Shown here: positions 43,250-52,187 of the stretch, in pieces
Position numbering within the stretch: the first letter of the stretch is position 1
Layout: every line of letters starts with the position of its first letter
Program-made: the position numbers and the translations under genes
Notes under the pieces: model-generated
What the model was told of the DNA's origin: nothing
The model's database searches: none
What the model saw: only the letters and a program-made list of their open reading frames with translations
Assembly: GCF_011090385.1 (NCBI RefSeq)
Contig: NZ_SEWW01000005.1
Span: 24,175 to 88,174, forward strand
Length of the DNA: 64,000 nucleotides
DNA from: Aquirufa beregesia
Lineage (GTDB): Bacteria > Bacteroidota > Bacteroidia > Cytophagales > Spirosomataceae
Direction: 5' to 3'

Positions 43250-44557
43250 ATGACTAACCGAAGAAAATTTGTACAATCCTTAGGCCTGATGAGTAGTGCC
43301 TTTTCTGCTTCTAGTTTATTCCAACAAAACCATGCAGCTGATTTTAAGCGCATTTTGGAAGCTAAGCAGCATGTCTCTCCTGCACAGCTAGCGGAAGACG
43401 AAGATTTTTGGGCTTTTGTACAGCAGGGCTATACCACCAGTCCGAACATCATCAATTTAAATAATGGAGGAGTGAGTCCTAGTCCAAGGATTGTACAAGA
43501 GGCCGTAGAACGCTACAATAAATTATCCAATGAAGGCCCATCCTATTTCATGTGGCGGGTTTTAGATCAAGGCAGAGAACCTTTGCGGGAGAAATTAGCC
43601 GAATTGGCGGGTTGCGATAAGGAAGAAATTGCCATCAACCGTAATGCCACCGAAGCCTTAAATACCGTTATTTTTGGATTGGATTTTAAAGCGGGAGATG
43701 AGATTATCGGGACCAAACAAGATTACCCAAATATGATTAATGCCTGGCGACAAAGGGCGCAGCGTGATGGGATTGTGTATACTCAATTGAGCTTTGATTT
43801 TCCTATTGAAAATGATGCCCAGATTGTGGATGCATTTGAAAAAGCTATCACCCCTAAAACCAAGATGTTGCACATTACTCATATCATCAATTGGGTGGGT
43901 CAAATCATGCCTGTTGCCAAAATCTGTGCTATGGCGAAAAAACATGGTTTAGAAGTAATCGTGGATGGTGCCCATACCTTTGGTTTATTGGATTTTAAAA
44001 TTCCTGATTTAGGATGTGATTATTTTGGAACCTCATTGCATAAGTTTTTATCAGCGCCCATTGGTTCGGGTATGCTTTGGATTAAAAAGGGTAACATTGA
44101 AAAAGTTTGGCCTTTGGTATGTAATGATAAACCCCGAGGAACGGATATCCGTAAGTTTGAAACCTTGGGAACCAGAAGTTTCCCCATTGAACAAGGAATA
44201 GGAGAGGCCATCAATTTTCATAATGCCATAGGTTCTAAAAGGAAAGAAGAGCGTATTCGTTATTTGAAAAACTATTGGACCACGCAGGTAAAAGATGTGC
44301 CTGGGGTAAAGATTCATACCTCTTTTAAGTCAGCCTATTCTTGTGCCATTGCTGGAGTGAGTATTGATGGAATGACCATAGCTGAACTGGATAGTGCTTT
44401 ATTTACCAAATACAAAATCCATACGGTGGGTATTGTTTGGGAAAACATTTCTTGTGTCCGAGTAACCCCTCACGTCTATACTCGATTGAAGGATTTGGAT
44501 AAAATGGTACATGCCATCAAGGAATTAGCTGCACAGGCAAAAGCGAAAAAATCGTAA
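43250..44557 (+). CDS. Tat-exported aminotransferase class V-fold PLP enzyme (isopenicillin-N-epimerase-like)
   Basis: A 435-residue fold-type-I PLP enzyme. The N-terminus reads TNRRKFVQSLGLMSSAFSAS, a twin-arginine signal, so the enzyme is probably exported with PLP already bound. The catalytic domain shows INLNNGGVSPSP, EIAINRNATEALNTVIFGL, GDEIIGTKQDYPNMINAW, VIVDGAHTFGLLDFK and the PLP lysine in GTSLHKFLSAPIGSGML (Lys265). Relatives act as isopenicillin N epimerases, cysteine desulfurases or aminotransferases. A periplasmic PLP enzyme inside a haem-rich glycan operon is unusual, and its substrate could be an amino sugar or keto sugar (inference). It starts 21 nt after the DUF2231-cytochrome gene. 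Confidence 0.9.
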   Translation: MTNRRKFVQSLGLMSSAFSASSLFQQNHAADFKRILEAKQHVSPAQLAEDEDFWAFVQQGYTTSPNIINLNNGGVSPSPRIVQEAVERYNKLSNEGPSYFMWRVLDQGREPLREKLAELAGCDKEEIAINRNATEALNTVIFGLDFKAGDEIIGTKQDYPNMINAWRQRAQRDGIVYTQLSFDFPIENDAQIVDAFEKAITPKTKMLHITHIINWVGQIMPVAKICAMAKKHGLEVIVDGAHTFGLLDFKIPDLGCDYFGTSLHKFLSAPIGSGMLWIKKGNIEKVWPLVCNDKPRGTDIRKFETLGTRSFPIEQGIGEAINFHNAIGSKRKEERIRYLKNYWTTQVKDVPGVKIHTSFKSAYSCAIAGVSIDGMTIAELDSALFTKYKIHTVGIVWENISCVRVTPHVYTRLKDLDKMVHAIKELAAQAKAKKS

Positions 44558-44563
44558 TTAAAT

Positions 44564-44579
44564 TGGCCTAAATAGGCCA
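44564..44579. promoter_or_regulatory. short palindrome upstream of the acetyltransferase promoter
   Basis: TGGCCTA-AA-TAGGCCA is a perfect inverted repeat. It begins 44 nt upstream of the -7 candidate and partly repeats as AATAGGC twice. It has no T-run and is better read as an operator than a terminator. Confidence 0.35.
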
Positions 44580-44607
44580 TCAATAGGCTTAATGTAGCCA
44601 TTTTATA

Positions 44608-44615
44608 TAACTTTG
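44608..44615 (+). promoter_or_regulatory. candidate -7 element for the HGSNAT-like gene
   Basis: TAACTTTG matches TAnnTTTG and lies 21 nt before ATG 44637. It suggests an internal promoter within the otherwise tight gene run. Confidence 0.5.
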
Positions 44616-44636
44616 TGAAAATTCTAAACCTATCAT

Positions 44637-45770
44637 ATGTCTACCTTACCTAATTTAGATCAAAGCAGCTTAAGCTCCAATCGCCTATATTCATTAGATG
44701 CCTTACGGGGTTTCGATATGTTTTGGATCATGGGAGCTGACGAAGTATTTCACACCATGTTCAAGGCTACTGATTCGCCTATTTGGGGTTTCTTTGCGCA
44801 TCAATTCTCTCATCCAGAATGGCATGGCTTCCGATTTTATGATTTAATTTTCCCTCTTTTCCTATTCATGGCTGGTGTGGCTACTCCTTTCTCCTTAGGA
44901 AAAGAAATAGAAAAAGGTAAAAATCGGGAACAATTATTGCTCAAGGTGATTAAACGTGGTTTGGTTTTGGCATTATTGGGTGTGGTGTATAATAATGGAT
45001 TGGAAATTAAACCCATCGAAGAAATTCGCTTTGGAAGTGTGTTGGCTCGGATTGGTTTGGGTTATATGTTTGCTAACATCATTTATTTATATACCAAAAG
45101 ACCCATGGTTCAAGCAATCTGGTTTGGAGGGATTTTGATGTTTTACTATTTGTTATTGAAGTTTAATGCTGCGCCAGGTTTTCCAGCAGGAGATTTAAGT
45201 CAAGAAGGGAATTTCGCCTCCTACATGGATCGATTAATCATGCCAGGTCGTTTGTATAAGGGAAATCATGATCCTGAAGGGTTTACTTCGACCATTCCTG
45301 CGATTTCCACAGGCTTGCTGGGTATTTTGACAGGTAATTATTTAAAAAATGATTCTAGCACTGGTGTTCAAAAGACGAAACGTATGGCCATGTTTGGTGT
45401 TTTATTTATCGTGATGGCTTTGATTTGGAATATCGACTTCCCTATTAATAAAAATCTTTGGTCCAGTTCATTTGTCTTGATGGTGGGTGGGATTAGCTTG
45501 TTGCTATTGTCTTTATTTTATTACATCATCGATGTGAAGGGTTATCAAAAGTGGTCTTTTTTCTTCCGTATCATCGGAATGAATTCCATCTTGATTTATA
45601 TGTCGGGTGTATTTATTAATTGGGAATACAGTACAGACAGTCTTTTCCATTGGTTAGGTCAATTGCTGGGAGATCCATTTAATGCTGTTGCTATGGCCAT
45701 CTGTTATACGGGTATCAAGTGGTATTTCTTGTATTTTATGTACCAGAAAAAAGTATTCCTTCGGGTGTAA
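44637..45770 (+). CDS. DUF5009 / heparan-alpha-glucosaminide N-acetyltransferase (HGSNAT)-like membrane protein
   Basis: A 377-residue protein with about ten transmembrane helices. The signature start SLDALRGFDMFWIMGADEVFH and the HGFRFYDLIFPLFLFMAGVATPFS segment (with the HP/DLxFPLFLFxxG motif) define the family. LARIGLGYMFANIIY and the late FFRIIGMNSILIYMSGVFI are also typical. Human HGSNAT moves an acetyl group from cytosolic acetyl-CoA across the membrane onto terminal glucosamine of heparan sulfate. The bacterial members are thought to acylate exported sugars or glycans. It follows the PLP-enzyme gene by 79 nt with its own promoter candidate. With the fused sulfatase and GH20 in this window it supports amino-sugar glycan processing. 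Confidence 0.9.
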   Translation: MSTLPNLDQSSLSSNRLYSLDALRGFDMFWIMGADEVFHTMFKATDSPIWGFFAHQFSHPEWHGFRFYDLIFPLFLFMAGVATPFSLGKEIEKGKNREQLLLKVIKRGLVLALLGVVYNNGLEIKPIEEIRFGSVLARIGLGYMFANIIYLYTKRPMVQAIWFGGILMFYYLLLKFNAAPGFPAGDLSQEGNFASYMDRLIMPGRLYKGNHDPEGFTSTIPAISTGLLGILTGNYLKNDSSTGVQKTKRMAMFGVLFIVMALIWNIDFPINKNLWSSSFVLMVGGISLLLLSLFYYIIDVKGYQKWSFFFRIIGMNSILIYMSGVFINWEYSTDSLFHWLGQLLGDPFNAVAMAICYTGIKWYFLYFMYQKKVFLRV

Positions 45771-45866
45771 GGATGTATATACGTATAGTTGCAGGTAGGA
45801 ATTTTAATTGATTTCTGTAAATTGAAAAATATTGAAACAATGTATCATTTACCCTCTAAGATTAAA

Positions 45867-47120
45867 ATGAAAAACTTTAAAACAAGTATGAGCCAATTTG
45901 TATTGGCAACCTTAGCCCTTGGCATATTAATGTCGAACAAACCCGCAGTCAAAATGCCTGTGGAGGAGTCGGCTATTAAGGTTCCGGCAGGATTTAGTAC
46001 TAAGATTGTAGCCTCAGGTTTAGGAGCTACACGTCATTTAACGGTCGCCAATAATGGCGATATTTATGCCAAATTATCCAAATTTAAGGATGGCAAAGGA
46101 ATCGTTCATTTGAGAGATACGAACAAGGATGGTGTGGCTGATGAAACGAATTACTTCGGAGATTTTGTGGGTACTGGTATACAAATTCAAAATGGATTTC
46201 TTTATGCGTCCTCCAATACTGGAGTCAATCGTTTTAAGATGAACGATAAATGGGAAGTAGATAAGGCGCATTATGAAAACATTGTGAGTGGATTGATTGA
46301 TAAAGGCCGAGATAATGCCAAGCCTTTTGTGTTTGATAGACAATCCAATATGTACGTAACCATTGGGTCCTGGAACGATGCTTGTCGAGTACCAGGTACA
46401 GGTCAAGGAATGGTGCCATGTACTGTTTTGGACTCGGCTGGAGGTATCTGGAAGTTTAAAGCGGATCAATTAGGCCAAAAATTTCAAGATGGTAAGCGCT
46501 ACATCACGGGTTTAAAAAATGCGGTGGGGATTACTTGGAATACGAAAACCAATACACTTTTTGCTACATCTCATGGGCGTGGATTCTTCCATGATTTTTA
46601 TCCACAATACTATACCTCCAAGCAAAGTGCGGAAATTCCAGCAGAGTGTTTATATGAGATTCATGAAGGTGATGATGCTGGCTGGCCAATCATTTATTAT
46701 GATCAATTTCAAAATAAGAAAATCTTAGCTCCAGAATATGGTGGAGATGGCAAGAAGACGGCTGGAGAAAAAGCAATTAATCCTAAAGTGGCTTTTCCAG
46801 CTCACTTGGGACCCAACGACGTATTGTTTTATACGGGAAACCAGTTTCCTGCCAAGTATAAAAATGGAGCATTTGTGGCTTTTCATGGTCAAAATTCAGA
46901 ATTGAAAAAGGGTTATTTTGTAGCATTTGTACCCTTTGTGAATAATAAACCATCGGGTAAATGGGAGGTTTTTGCAGATAATTTTTCAGGGATAGATTTG
47001 GCGAAACCAACAGGCCCAGTTCAACACCGTCCTTGTGGTCTAGCTCAAGGTCCAGATGGTTCATTGTATGTAGCTGATGATTTAGGAGGAACTATTTTCA
47101 AAATCAGTTATAAGAAATAA
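45867..47120 (+). CDS. sorbosone-dehydrogenase-family exported beta-propeller protein
   Basis: A 417-residue protein from ATG 45867 (MKNFKTSMSQFVLATLALGI). ATG 45840 is possible and the frame runs back to 45789. The propeller is seen in PAGFSTKIVASGLGATRHLTVANNGDIYAKL, DTNKDGVADETNYFGDF, GKRYITGLKNAVGITWNTKTNTLFATSHGRG and RPCGLAQGPDGSLYVADDLGGTIFKI. It has DNARP-like and PCGLA motifs usual in this family but lacks a fused cytochrome domain. It may depend on the separate haem proteins nearby. It is exported by an N-terminal hydrophobic signal. A strong terminator follows the stop. Confidence 0.88.
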   Translation: MKNFKTSMSQFVLATLALGILMSNKPAVKMPVEESAIKVPAGFSTKIVASGLGATRHLTVANNGDIYAKLSKFKDGKGIVHLRDTNKDGVADETNYFGDFVGTGIQIQNGFLYASSNTGVNRFKMNDKWEVDKAHYENIVSGLIDKGRDNAKPFVFDRQSNMYVTIGSWNDACRVPGTGQGMVPCTVLDSAGGIWKFKADQLGQKFQDGKRYITGLKNAVGITWNTKTNTLFATSHGRGFFHDFYPQYYTSKQSAEIPAECLYEIHEGDDAGWPIIYYDQFQNKKILAPEYGGDGKKTAGEKAINPKVAFPAHLGPNDVLFYTGNQFPAKYKNGAFVAFHGQNSELKKGYFVAFVPFVNNKPSGKWEVFADNFSGIDLAKPTGPVQHRPCGLAQGPDGSLYVADDLGGTIFKISYKK

Positions 47121-47148
47121 CGAAATCATGATCTAATTTGACAATGAA

Positions 47149-47185
47149 ATGAGATGGGCAGGCAATGGTTCATCTCATTTTTTTT
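47149..47185 (+). terminator. rho-independent terminator after the sorbosone-dehydrogenase-like gene
   Basis: AATGAGATG and CATCTCATT form a 9-bp stem around a 13-nt loop, followed by six further T after the stem. It sits across the upstream open-frame start at 47165, ruling that start out for the next gene. Confidence 0.85.
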
Positions 47186-47197
47186 AACCTAAAACCC

Positions 47198-48295
47198 ATG
47201 AAAACCATTCGATTTATACTGCTTTTGATGATGAGCTTCACGCTAGGCTTTTCCTTGGTTGCACAAAACAATACTAAGCGCTATCTCTATGTGGCTACGC
47301 CAGGTATTAGGGACTACTTAGGATATGGTGGTCATGGAATATTGGTTTTTGACATCAATAATAAGCATCGATTTGTTAAACGAATTAAAACCCAGGGATT
47401 CCATCCCTCAGGTAAACCTTCCAACGTGAAAGGAATTGCGGTAAGTATTCCTTTAAACAGTATTTATGTAAGTACCTTGGAGTCCTTGCAGCGTATTGAC
47501 TTGGGTACGGAAAAAGTAATTTGGGAGATCCCCTTTGCTGGGGGATGCGACCGTATGTCGATATCTCCTGATGGTAAAACCATGTATTTGCCTTCTTTAG
47601 AAAAGGATTTTTGGAATGTAGTCAATTGCGAAACAGGAGCTATCATTCAGATCTTGAAAGGCTTTAAAAGAGCTCATAATACCTTATATGGCTTGTCGGG
47701 TCAATACGTTTATTTAGCGGATATCGGCAATCCTTGGTTATATCAAGTTGATGCACAAAAGCATACTTTAGTACAAAAAATAGGTCCATTTAGTAATTTT
47801 GTACGGCCATTTACTGTCAATGGAAAGGAAAATATCGGTTTAGTTACTGTAGATAGCCTTTTAGGCTTTGAAGTGGGGGACTTAAAAACAGGCAAGAAAT
47901 TAGCTAGTAAAGTAGTAGAAGGATGGAACAAAGGCCCCGTTCGTCGACATGGGAATCCTAGTCACGGCATAGCATTCAGTCCAGACGAAAAAGAAATTTG
48001 GCTCTGCGATGGCTTTAATATGCGTCTGCATGTATTTCAGGGAAAGCCGCCCTACCAACAATTGACTAGCATAGCATTGAAAGATATGCCTGGTTGGATA
48101 AGCTTCTCTTTAGATGGTAAATACGCATATCCTTCCAGCGGGGAAGTGATAGATGCTGTTACGAGGAAAATAGTGTATCATCTGGAAGATGAGCAGCACA
48201 ATTACGTTTCCAGTGAAAAGTTAGTTGAAATTGACTTTCAAGGGAAAAAAGCCATACGCACTAGCGATCAATTTGGCAATGGAAAAGCTCGTTAG
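47198..48295 (+). CDS. exported YVTN/YncE-like beta-propeller protein
   Basis: A 365-residue protein from ATG 47198, the first start after the upstream terminator. The signal peptide is FILLLMMSFTLGFSLVAQ. Repeated propeller blades are visible: KRYLYVATPGIRDYLGYGGHGILVFDINN, SIYVSTLESLQRIDLGTEKVIWEIPF, RMSISPDGKTMYLPSLEKDFWNVVNCETG and GIAFSPDEKEIWLCDGFNMRLHVF. It belongs to the YncE/quinoprotein-amine-dehydrogenase-like group with unknown substrate. No haem or metal motif is seen. Its last codons overlap the convergent AsmA-like gene by 4 nt. Confidence 0.85.
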   Translation: MKTIRFILLLMMSFTLGFSLVAQNNTKRYLYVATPGIRDYLGYGGHGILVFDINNKHRFVKRIKTQGFHPSGKPSNVKGIAVSIPLNSIYVSTLESLQRIDLGTEKVIWEIPFAGGCDRMSISPDGKTMYLPSLEKDFWNVVNCETGAIIQILKGFKRAHNTLYGLSGQYVYLADIGNPWLYQVDAQKHTLVQKIGPFSNFVRPFTVNGKENIGLVTVDSLLGFEVGDLKTGKKLASKVVEGWNKGPVRRHGNPSHGIAFSPDEKEIWLCDGFNMRLHVFQGKPPYQQLTSIALKDMPGWISFSLDGKYAYPSSGEVIDAVTRKIVYHLEDEQHNYVSSEKLVEIDFQGKKAIRTSDQFGNGKAR

Positions 48296-51117
48296 TTTTG
48301 ACGAGCCTTTTCCATCAATTCTTGGGCTTTTTTATCAGCCTCTTCCAATAAGGCATCTGCTTTACGATCTGCCTCTTTTTTGAGTCTTTCAGCTATCTTT
48401 TGTGCGGCTATTTTAGCAAAAGGATTTTTAGCCTCTTCTACTAATCGGTCGGCATTGGCGTAAGCTTCTTGTCGCAATTTTTGGGATATCACTTCTGCTT
48501 CTTTTTTCATGGCTTCAGCCTTGATTTTAGCATCATCCAATTGCTTATTAATCTGTTGCTTCGCTTCTTGCTTTACCAATTCCTTGGCTTGTGTTGCTAC
48601 CGAGGTATTTCCATTCGTGGCCTGTGAATTGATCACATTGACCTTAAATTGGGGTTTTTGTGCCGTTCCACGAATAGTAATTTGCATTTTTAAGGCTTGT
48701 TGGATTTTCTCCAAATTGATGTTGGGGTTTAATTTGGCTAATTGTTGGTTCAAACTGGCAGCTACTCCAGATTGCAATGTTTTAGCAGGGATATCGGTTA
48801 AGATAGTGTATTCCAAACTTTGGTCTAAACCATTGGAACCATTGACATGAAATTTGGTCAAATTCGTTTGAACTTCAAAGGGTTTGAATTGAAGCCTGCC
48901 TTGCTTTATTTGGAAATTTAGGTGGGTGGGTTTTAATTCTAGATTTTTTAATTGATTCCATTGGGTTAAACTGACTAACTGATTAAAGCTGGCGGAATTT
49001 TTTAAATTGAAATCTACCAAATCCATATTTCCAACCACAGTAGTACTCATTAAATCGGGAGATAAATCAGCTTCTAAGCTTCCAGAATAGCTGAAGTCTA
49101 CATGAACTTTACCTTGAGCGGTAGCGGCAATGGGAGCAAATTTTTGAACTAAACTAAAGTACTTATGTGCTTCTTGAATGTTCAAATCCTGGATGTTAAA
49201 TGCAAATTGCACTGTAGGATGTTGATTTTCTTTTAAACTGATGGAACCCGTTGATTTCCAAGAGGCATTGGCCAATTGAAAGGACAAATTATCCATGGAT
49301 AGCACCTGATCTGCTAGACGAATTTCTCCTTTTGCTTGGCTGATGACCAAATCTTTGAATAAGATTTTATCGATGCTGGATTGAAGGGTGAAATCAATGT
49401 TTTTGGGGATTTGCAGAGCCGCAGAAGAAGCAGAAGAAGCCGTAGAAGCCGTAGAAGCCGTAGTAGTACTACGGCTGTCATTCTGTTGAGCCGCATTCCC
49501 ACTACGGCTGTTCTGTTGAGTCGTAGTATTACTACGGCTGTCATTCTGAGCCGTAGTACTACTACGGCTTCTTCTACGGCTATTCAAATCCACCAAGGGC
49601 GATTTCAATGTTATATTCCCTGTGATTTTATCATTTTTTAAGAAGTACAGGACATAGTTTTGCAAACTACCGCTAGCTGTAAATGGGGTGTTCGCTACAT
49701 TTCCTTCTAAAGTACTGATGACCAATGATTTAGGATTTATGCTAGCTACAGCATTCTGGATACTTATTTTTTGTTTTGTTTCGCTATTGTCATACTGTAT
49801 TTGATGCGCTTTAAAATAGCCACTCGCTTTTCCTTTGGCTTGTTTAAAATCCTGTACATAACCATCCAATTGTACATCACTTTGAATGCTGCCACTCATT
49901 TGGGTGTTTTTCTGAGGAATTATTTTAGCTATTTCTCCTAAATTCAGTACGCCTTTCAGACTCGCCTTAAGGTAGGGGTTTGAGATGGGATTTTTTAGGA
50001 ACAAATTTGCTTGAATTGGCTGATTGTTCATGGACAGTTGGAATTTTTTCAAATCCACCACGGTATGATCAACGATTCCATCGGAATTATCAATCTGAAG
50101 ATTCATTTCCATATGTTTCACTCCTACAGGCACTTGAGTATAACTAAATGCACCTTTGGAAATACGTAATTCCATACCAAAACCAGGCATAGAGCGACCA
50201 TTCATTTTGCCTTTGGCATAGCCTGATAAGGCAAACTCGCCAGATGCTTGAAGATCCTTGAATGAGTTTTGGTATAAAAGAGGGATTAGGGAAAGAAAAT
50301 CTTTCAAGGGTGATTGTAAGGCGTGAAATTTGATATCCAGATCAATGGAGGTATCTGGCATGGCCACCCAGGCATCGAAATGTATGGGTAAATCATTTAA
50401 AAATAAGTCATTGTTTTTAAAAGCAAATTCCATTTTGGAGAAATTCATTTCAATGGGTGCCTCCAATTTGCTTTTCACTTCAGACAAATAGGTTTTCCCC
50501 AAGAATTCCAGACTTAATTTTTCAACTTTGGTACTTGTTTTTAGCGTAAAGATATCCTGTGAAAAATCACCCGATCCCTCATGATTCAATTGGATGAGTT
50601 GGGTTGCAAAACCCCTCATGTTGTCATTATAATGTATGTCTGAGTCAATGAATTGATAATGGTCTAAGGAAATCTTCATGGCCTGATCTGATTTTTCAGA
50701 AGGGGCTACTTGAGGCCCAGGCTGATAAATATCCCAATTCATTTTTCCGTTTGGGAGAATGATCAAGTTCAATTGAGCCCTTTCAAGGATCACTTCTTGA
50801 ATCTCAATGTTATTATCCAATAAGTAGGCCAAGGGAGCTATTTGAATCGTTAGCTTAGGTATCTGAGAAAGGGTATCATTTTTAAACTCATTTTTACCAA
50901 TGATGCTGCTGTTTTCTACTTCAATGCTTAAGCTAGGGAAATGGCGCAAAAGGCTGATGGAGGCATCTTCAAATTGGAAGTTGGCGCGGAGCTTTTCATT
51001 AGCTGTCCTCGTTATCAGATTCTTGATTTCATTTTTATATATGAAGGAAACCCCCATCGCAGCGAGGATGGAAAACAGGATGATTCCCACTATGGAAAAT
51101 AAGACTTTTTTTAACAT
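48292..51117 (-). CDS. AsmA-family inner-membrane-anchored envelope protein with low-complexity insertion and coiled-coil tail
   Basis: A 941-residue protein. One N-terminal membrane helix (VLFSIVGIILFSILAAMGVSF) anchors a long periplasmic repeating beta-groove typical of AsmA/TamB-like bridges, proteins tied to lipid transport and outer-membrane maintenance. AsmA-type blocks include ASISLLRHFPSLSIEVENSSIIG near the start and an AsmA C-terminal region around residues 590-830. Residues about 510-567 are a Ser/Thr/Asn/Gln/Arg-rich insertion whose DNA is built from repeated hairpins. Residues 830-941 are a charged, heptad-like coiled coil (AEAMKKEAEVISQKLRQEAYANADRLVEEA), unusual for the family. 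It converges with the YVTN gene with a 4-nt overlap. Confidence 0.88.
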   Translation of the reverse strand: MLKKVLFSIVGIILFSILAAMGVSFIYKNEIKNLITRTANEKLRANFQFEDASISLLRHFPSLSIEVENSSIIGKNEFKNDTLSQIPKLTIQIAPLAYLLDNNIEIQEVILERAQLNLIILPNGKMNWDIYQPGPQVAPSEKSDQAMKISLDHYQFIDSDIHYNDNMRGFATQLIQLNHEGSGDFSQDIFTLKTSTKVEKLSLEFLGKTYLSEVKSKLEAPIEMNFSKMEFAFKNNDLFLNDLPIHFDAWVAMPDTSIDLDIKFHALQSPLKDFLSLIPLLYQNSFKDLQASGEFALSGYAKGKMNGRSMPGFGMELRISKGAFSYTQVPVGVKHMEMNLQIDNSDGIVDHTVVDLKKFQLSMNNQPIQANLFLKNPISNPYLKASLKGVLNLGEIAKIIPQKNTQMSGSIQSDVQLDGYVQDFKQAKGKASGYFKAHQIQYDNSETKQKISIQNAVASINPKSLVISTLEGNVANTPFTASGSLQNYVLYFLKNDKITGNITLKSPLVDLNSRRRSRSSTTAQNDSRSNTTTQQNSRSGNAAQQNDSRSTTTASTASTASSASSAALQIPKNIDFTLQSSIDKILFKDLVISQAKGEIRLADQVLSMDNLSFQLANASWKSTGSISLKENQHPTVQFAFNIQDLNIQEAHKYFSLVQKFAPIAATAQGKVHVDFSYSGSLEADLSPDLMSTTVVGNMDLVDFNLKNSASFNQLVSLTQWNQLKNLELKPTHLNFQIKQGRLQFKPFEVQTNLTKFHVNGSNGLDQSLEYTILTDIPAKTLQSGVAASLNQQLAKLNPNINLEKIQQALKMQITIRGTAQKPQFKVNVINSQATNGNTSVATQAKELVKQEAKQQINKQLDDAKIKAEAMKKEAEVISQKLRQEAYANADRLVEEAKNPFAKIAAQKIAERLKKEADRKADALLEEADKKAQELMEKARQN
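49415..49582. repeat. hairpin-forming short repeats inside the AsmA-like gene
   Basis: At least three units of the type ACTACGGCT - 9 to 12 nt - AGCCGTAGT (with small changes) start near 49469, 49501 and 49531. They are flanked by GCAGAAGAA/CCGTAGAAG microsatellite repeats. All keep the reading frame of the host gene. Confidence 0.8.
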
Positions 51118-51254
51118 GGGCTAAATGATTGCGGCGGTCAAATCTATTTTAATCGAATTTGGGATAGCTGATGAATTAATTGGGTAAATCAGCAAGCATA
51201 ACTTAAATTTACAAATAATTTCTGTGTGAAAACCATCTCAATTGTCTGATTTAT

Positions 51255-52082
51255 ATGAAACGTTCTATTCAAGTATACGGTATAAGTAGCCTAGTGATTC
51301 TTTTAGGTTCATTGTTTATTATTTCATGTGCCCAAAATGCCCTGACAGGGAAAAGTCAATTATCCTTAGTTTCGGAGCAAGAAATTCAAGCTCTTTCCTT
51401 GACCCAATACCAAGATTTTTTAAAAACCAGTACGGTTATTGCTCCTGCCAAAGATGCTAGGGCACAAATGGTTCAGCGAGTAGGAAAGAAAATTACGGCT
51501 TCTGTGGAAGCGTATTTTGCAGAAAAAAACAACAAAGATTTTTTGAAGGGTTATCAATGGGAATACAATTTGGTAAAAAACGATACCACCATCAATGCTT
51601 GGTGTATGCCTGGCGGAAAAATTGTCGTTTATACAGGTATTTTGCCCGTCACTAAAAATGAGACAGCTTTAGCCTTTGTGATGGGACATGAAGTGTCACA
51701 TGCATTATTGCAACATGGAAATAAGCGCATGAGTGAGTCCATGATTCAGGAACTAGGGGGTTCTGTTTTATCAGCGGCTATTTCTAGTAAGCCAAAAGAA
51801 ACTCAGGATTTATTTATGCGAGCTTATGGAATTGGTACTACAGTAGGCATTATGTTGCCTTTTTCTCGGGAACAAGAATTAGAAGCAGATAAATTCGGTT
51901 TATTATGGGCTGCCAAATCGGGTTATGATCCTACAGAAGCCATGGCATTTTGGGAGCGTATGCAAAAATCAAAATCAGGAGAGGCTCCTCCCGAGTTTTT
52001 AAGTACTCACCCTTCGGATGCCACTCGAATTCAAAAGATTAAAGAATATCTACCAGAAGCATTGAAATTTTACAAAAAGTAA
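51255..52082 (+). CDS. M48-family zinc metalloprotease lipoprotein
   Basis: A 275-residue lipoprotein: the signal (SSLVILLGSLFIISC) ends in a lipobox Cys at residue 25. The M48 peptidase domain has the zinc motif HEVSH (His145-Glu146-His149, within FVMGHEVSHALLQHGNKRMSE) and the third ligand in EQELEADKFGLLWAAKSGYDP. The closing SHP-like element is FLSTHPSDATRIQKI. It resembles the BepA/LoiP/YggG type that controls outer-membrane protein quality in the periplasm. It is a monocistronic plus-strand gene divergent from the AsmA-like gene, both being envelope maintenance functions. Confidence 0.93.
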   Translation: MKRSIQVYGISSLVILLGSLFIISCAQNALTGKSQLSLVSEQEIQALSLTQYQDFLKTSTVIAPAKDARAQMVQRVGKKITASVEAYFAEKNNKDFLKGYQWEYNLVKNDTTINAWCMPGGKIVVYTGILPVTKNETALAFVMGHEVSHALLQHGNKRMSESMIQELGGSVLSAAISSKPKETQDLFMRAYGIGTTVGIMLPFSREQELEADKFGLLWAAKSGYDPTEAMAFWERMQKSKSGEAPPEFLSTHPSDATRIQKIKEYLPEALKFYKK

Positions 52083-52187
52083 AAATTATACGAAGGGCTT
52101 TCTGCAGAATCCAAGGATTTATCTTTAATTTATTACATGAAAAATAAGGCCTATTGCCTTAATTTAGTTTGCTAACAATCAACCGAC

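Noticed and set aside
36256..45770. Planctomycete-type genes as recent transfer or contamination
   Set aside because: The base composition and AT-rich codon use look like the neighbours, and these families are known in Bacteroidota.
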